NCBI RefSeq assembly: GCF_035515035.1 | Contig: NZ_DATJCA010000047.1 | Span: 1 to 64,000, forward strand | Direction: 5' to 3' | DNA from: Gelidibacter sp035515035 | Lineage (GTDB): Bacteria; Bacteroidota; Bacteroidia; Flavobacteriales; Flavobacteriaceae | DNA: 64,000 bases | Shown: in pieces, positions 62,966-64,000 of the stretch | Layout of the letters: each line of letters starts with the position of its first letter | Numbering within the stretch: the stretch's first letter is position 1 | Notes under the pieces: model-generated | Told to the model about the DNA's origin: nothing | The model's input: the letters and a program-made list of their open reading frames with translations, nothing else | Databases searched by the model: none | Program-made: the position numbers and the translations under genes

Positions 62966-64000
62966 GGCGTTAAAATTTTTGACCATTGTTTCCCAATGAT
63001 GCTTTGATTTAGGTGGGCTACGCTTTGTTTACTGTTTGATTTACAGGTATTATAAATATCTATGTCCAACAAAAAACGGTCAAATGCTTGAGCTAGGGCT
63101 TTCGGGTTATGATTCTCCACTAATAACCCGTTTATTTCGTGATCAATTATTTCTGATGGACCACTTTTACAGTTTACTGAAATGACCGGCGTTTCTACAG
63201 AAAGTGCTTCTATTAACACACGTGGAAAGCCTTCATGCCTACTTGTTAAAACTAAAAATAACGCATTTTTCAATAGACCATATACATGGGGTGTAAAAGA
63301 ATAAAGTTTAACGTGTGATTGGAGCTGGAAAGAATTGATTTTTTGCTGAATCATTTCCTTGTCCTCTCCATCTCCAACAATATAAAGTTGGACAGAATGG
63401 TTGGATAATTTAGACAACTTATAGGCTTCAATCAATAATCCAAAATTCTTTACTTTGTCATCTAATCGGCCCAAAAACAGGATATAAGGTTCATGAACTT
63501 CCTTTTTACTTTGTTGCTCATTGAAATTCTCAACAGCATTATAGATCGTCAGTGTCTTTTTTGTTTTAAATTCTGAATTGATAGATGCAGAAATATCTTT
63601 TGAAACGCCAACTATTTTATCGACCTTCTTCAAAATCAACTGGGCAACCCATTTGTGTTTTGTGAGGTAATTATCAAGGTGCCGACTTCTTACGACATAT
63701 ATAAATTTAAACCCTTGATACACATAATTCAAATACAGCAATTCAACGGATGCCGAGCTTCTGGCTCTGTTATCAATGATATAGTGAAAATTATGGGTTT
63801 TTAGATAGTGTCTTAATTTTTGAATGCGCTTGAAGCGTTTCCAAGGACGGTTGGGATATTCTTTATCCAATCCTAAATTTAAAAGCTGGCCATGAAACTC
63901 GAAGTCAATGGCATCGTTCAAGAGTACGAGATGCACTTCAAAACCTTCGCCTTGAAGCATTTTGCATAAAATAGCAGTGGAACGCTCTGCTCCTCCCTTA
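62962..64000 (-). CDS. Glycosyltransferase family 4 (5' end cut by window edge)
   Basis: The frame is open to position 64000, so the N-terminus lies outside the window. The visible part starts with GGAERSTAIL, the family's N-terminal nucleotide-sugar region, then KYDYIIDNRARSSASVELLY-type helices, the GT4 hinge ILFLGRLDDKVKNFGLLIEA, the donor-binding VLTSRHEGFPRVLIEALSVE and PVISVNCKSGPSEIIDHEIN. It is a retaining GT-B glycosyltransferase of surface-polysaccharide assembly and is the first gene in a minus-strand unit with the ketoisomerase. Confidence 0.9.
   Translation of the reverse strand, partial: KGGAERSTAILCKMLQGEGFEVHLVLLNDAIDFEFHGQLLNLGLDKEYPNRPWKRFKRIQKLRHYLKTHNFHYIIDNRARSSASVELLYLNYVYQGFKFIYVVRSRHLDNYLTKHKWVAQLILKKVDKIVGVSKDISASINSEFKTKKTLTIYNAVENFNEQQSKKEVHEPYILFLGRLDDKVKNFGLLIEAYKLSKLSNHSVQLYIVGDGEDKEMIQQKINSFQLQSHVKLYSFTPHVYGLLKNALFLVLTSRHEGFPRVLIEALSVETPVISVNCKSGPSEIIDHEINGLLVENHNPKALAQAFDRFLLDIDIYNTCKSNSKQSVAHLNQSIIGKQWSKILTP

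Overview
The window is typical of a marine-type Flavobacteriaceae (Bacteroidota) chromosome. It is AT-rich and has SusC/SusD-like outer-membrane uptake proteins, type IX secretion (T9SS) C-terminal tails, lipoproteins, TAnnTTTG promoter boxes, no clear Shine-Dalgarno sites, and several TTG starts. No rRNA, CRISPR array or complete insertion sequence was seen. There is one tRNA gene, tRNA-Pro(UGG).

Region 1 (1-3.2 kb, minus strand) holds a truncated methylmalonyl-CoA mutase small subunit, an FtsB/DivIC-like division protein, uridine kinase, and a lipoprotein cytochrome c paired with a PQQ-type sugar dehydrogenase. Region 2 (3.3-9.6 kb) is a compact integrative island inserted in the 3' end of tRNA-Pro and bounded by a 15-bp direct repeat (3413-3427 and 8628-8642). 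It carries an IntDOT-like tyrosine recombinase, decayed genes including a twice-frameshifted AraC-type regulator, and a two-gene cargo: a small lipoprotein and a secreted S1 (trypsin-fold) protease with a T9SS tail. The flank beyond attR has a 219-bp tandem duplication of the tRNA-end/terminator block and two sets of helically phased short repeats. Region 3 (9.7-15.8 kb) encodes an S41 peptidase and two large exported surface proteins.

Region 4 (15.8-22.1 kb) is a coherent glyoxylate module. An XRE/DUF2083 (RamB/ScfR-like) regulator is divergent from malate synthase and isocitrate lyase, and an alanine-glyoxylate aminotransferase-type enzyme follows. The shared regulator/aceB intergenic region has three GCGAA boxes spaced exactly 17 bp apart and a 14-bp palindrome overlapping the predicted promoters. 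Region 5 (22.8-31.9 kb) has a SusC/SusD pair followed by two secreted S9 peptidases, consistent with peptide scavenging.

Region 6 (32-51 kb) is mixed: a DUF3124 lipoprotein, an FKBP isomerase, Mpl (murein peptide recycling), a TPR protein, a 2020-residue alpha-2-macroglobulin with a thioester motif, a cysteine-synthase/CBS-type enzyme, and a LolC/FtsX-like permease whose start lies only 9 bp from that of a divergent NamZ-type muramidase. It also has a degenerate thioredoxin-like protein, a methyltransferase, an amidohydrolase, and a Fic protein broken by a one-base frameshift. Region 7 (51.4-57.4 kb) has a plug-less TonB-receptor-like barrel with a 1006-residue TPR protein, then FtsE. Region 8 (57.4-64 kb) is the edge of a surface-polysaccharide cluster: a methyltransferase, a beta-helix protein, a 2OG-Fe(II) oxygenase, two GT2 glycosyltransferases, an FdtA-type sugar ketoisomerase and a GT4 glycosyltransferase cut by the window edge.

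The items most worth a second look are the tRNA-Pro island with its apparently propeptide-less protease and partner lipoprotein, the phased operator array of the glyoxylate regulon, the phased repeats beyond attR, and the frameshifted fic gene.
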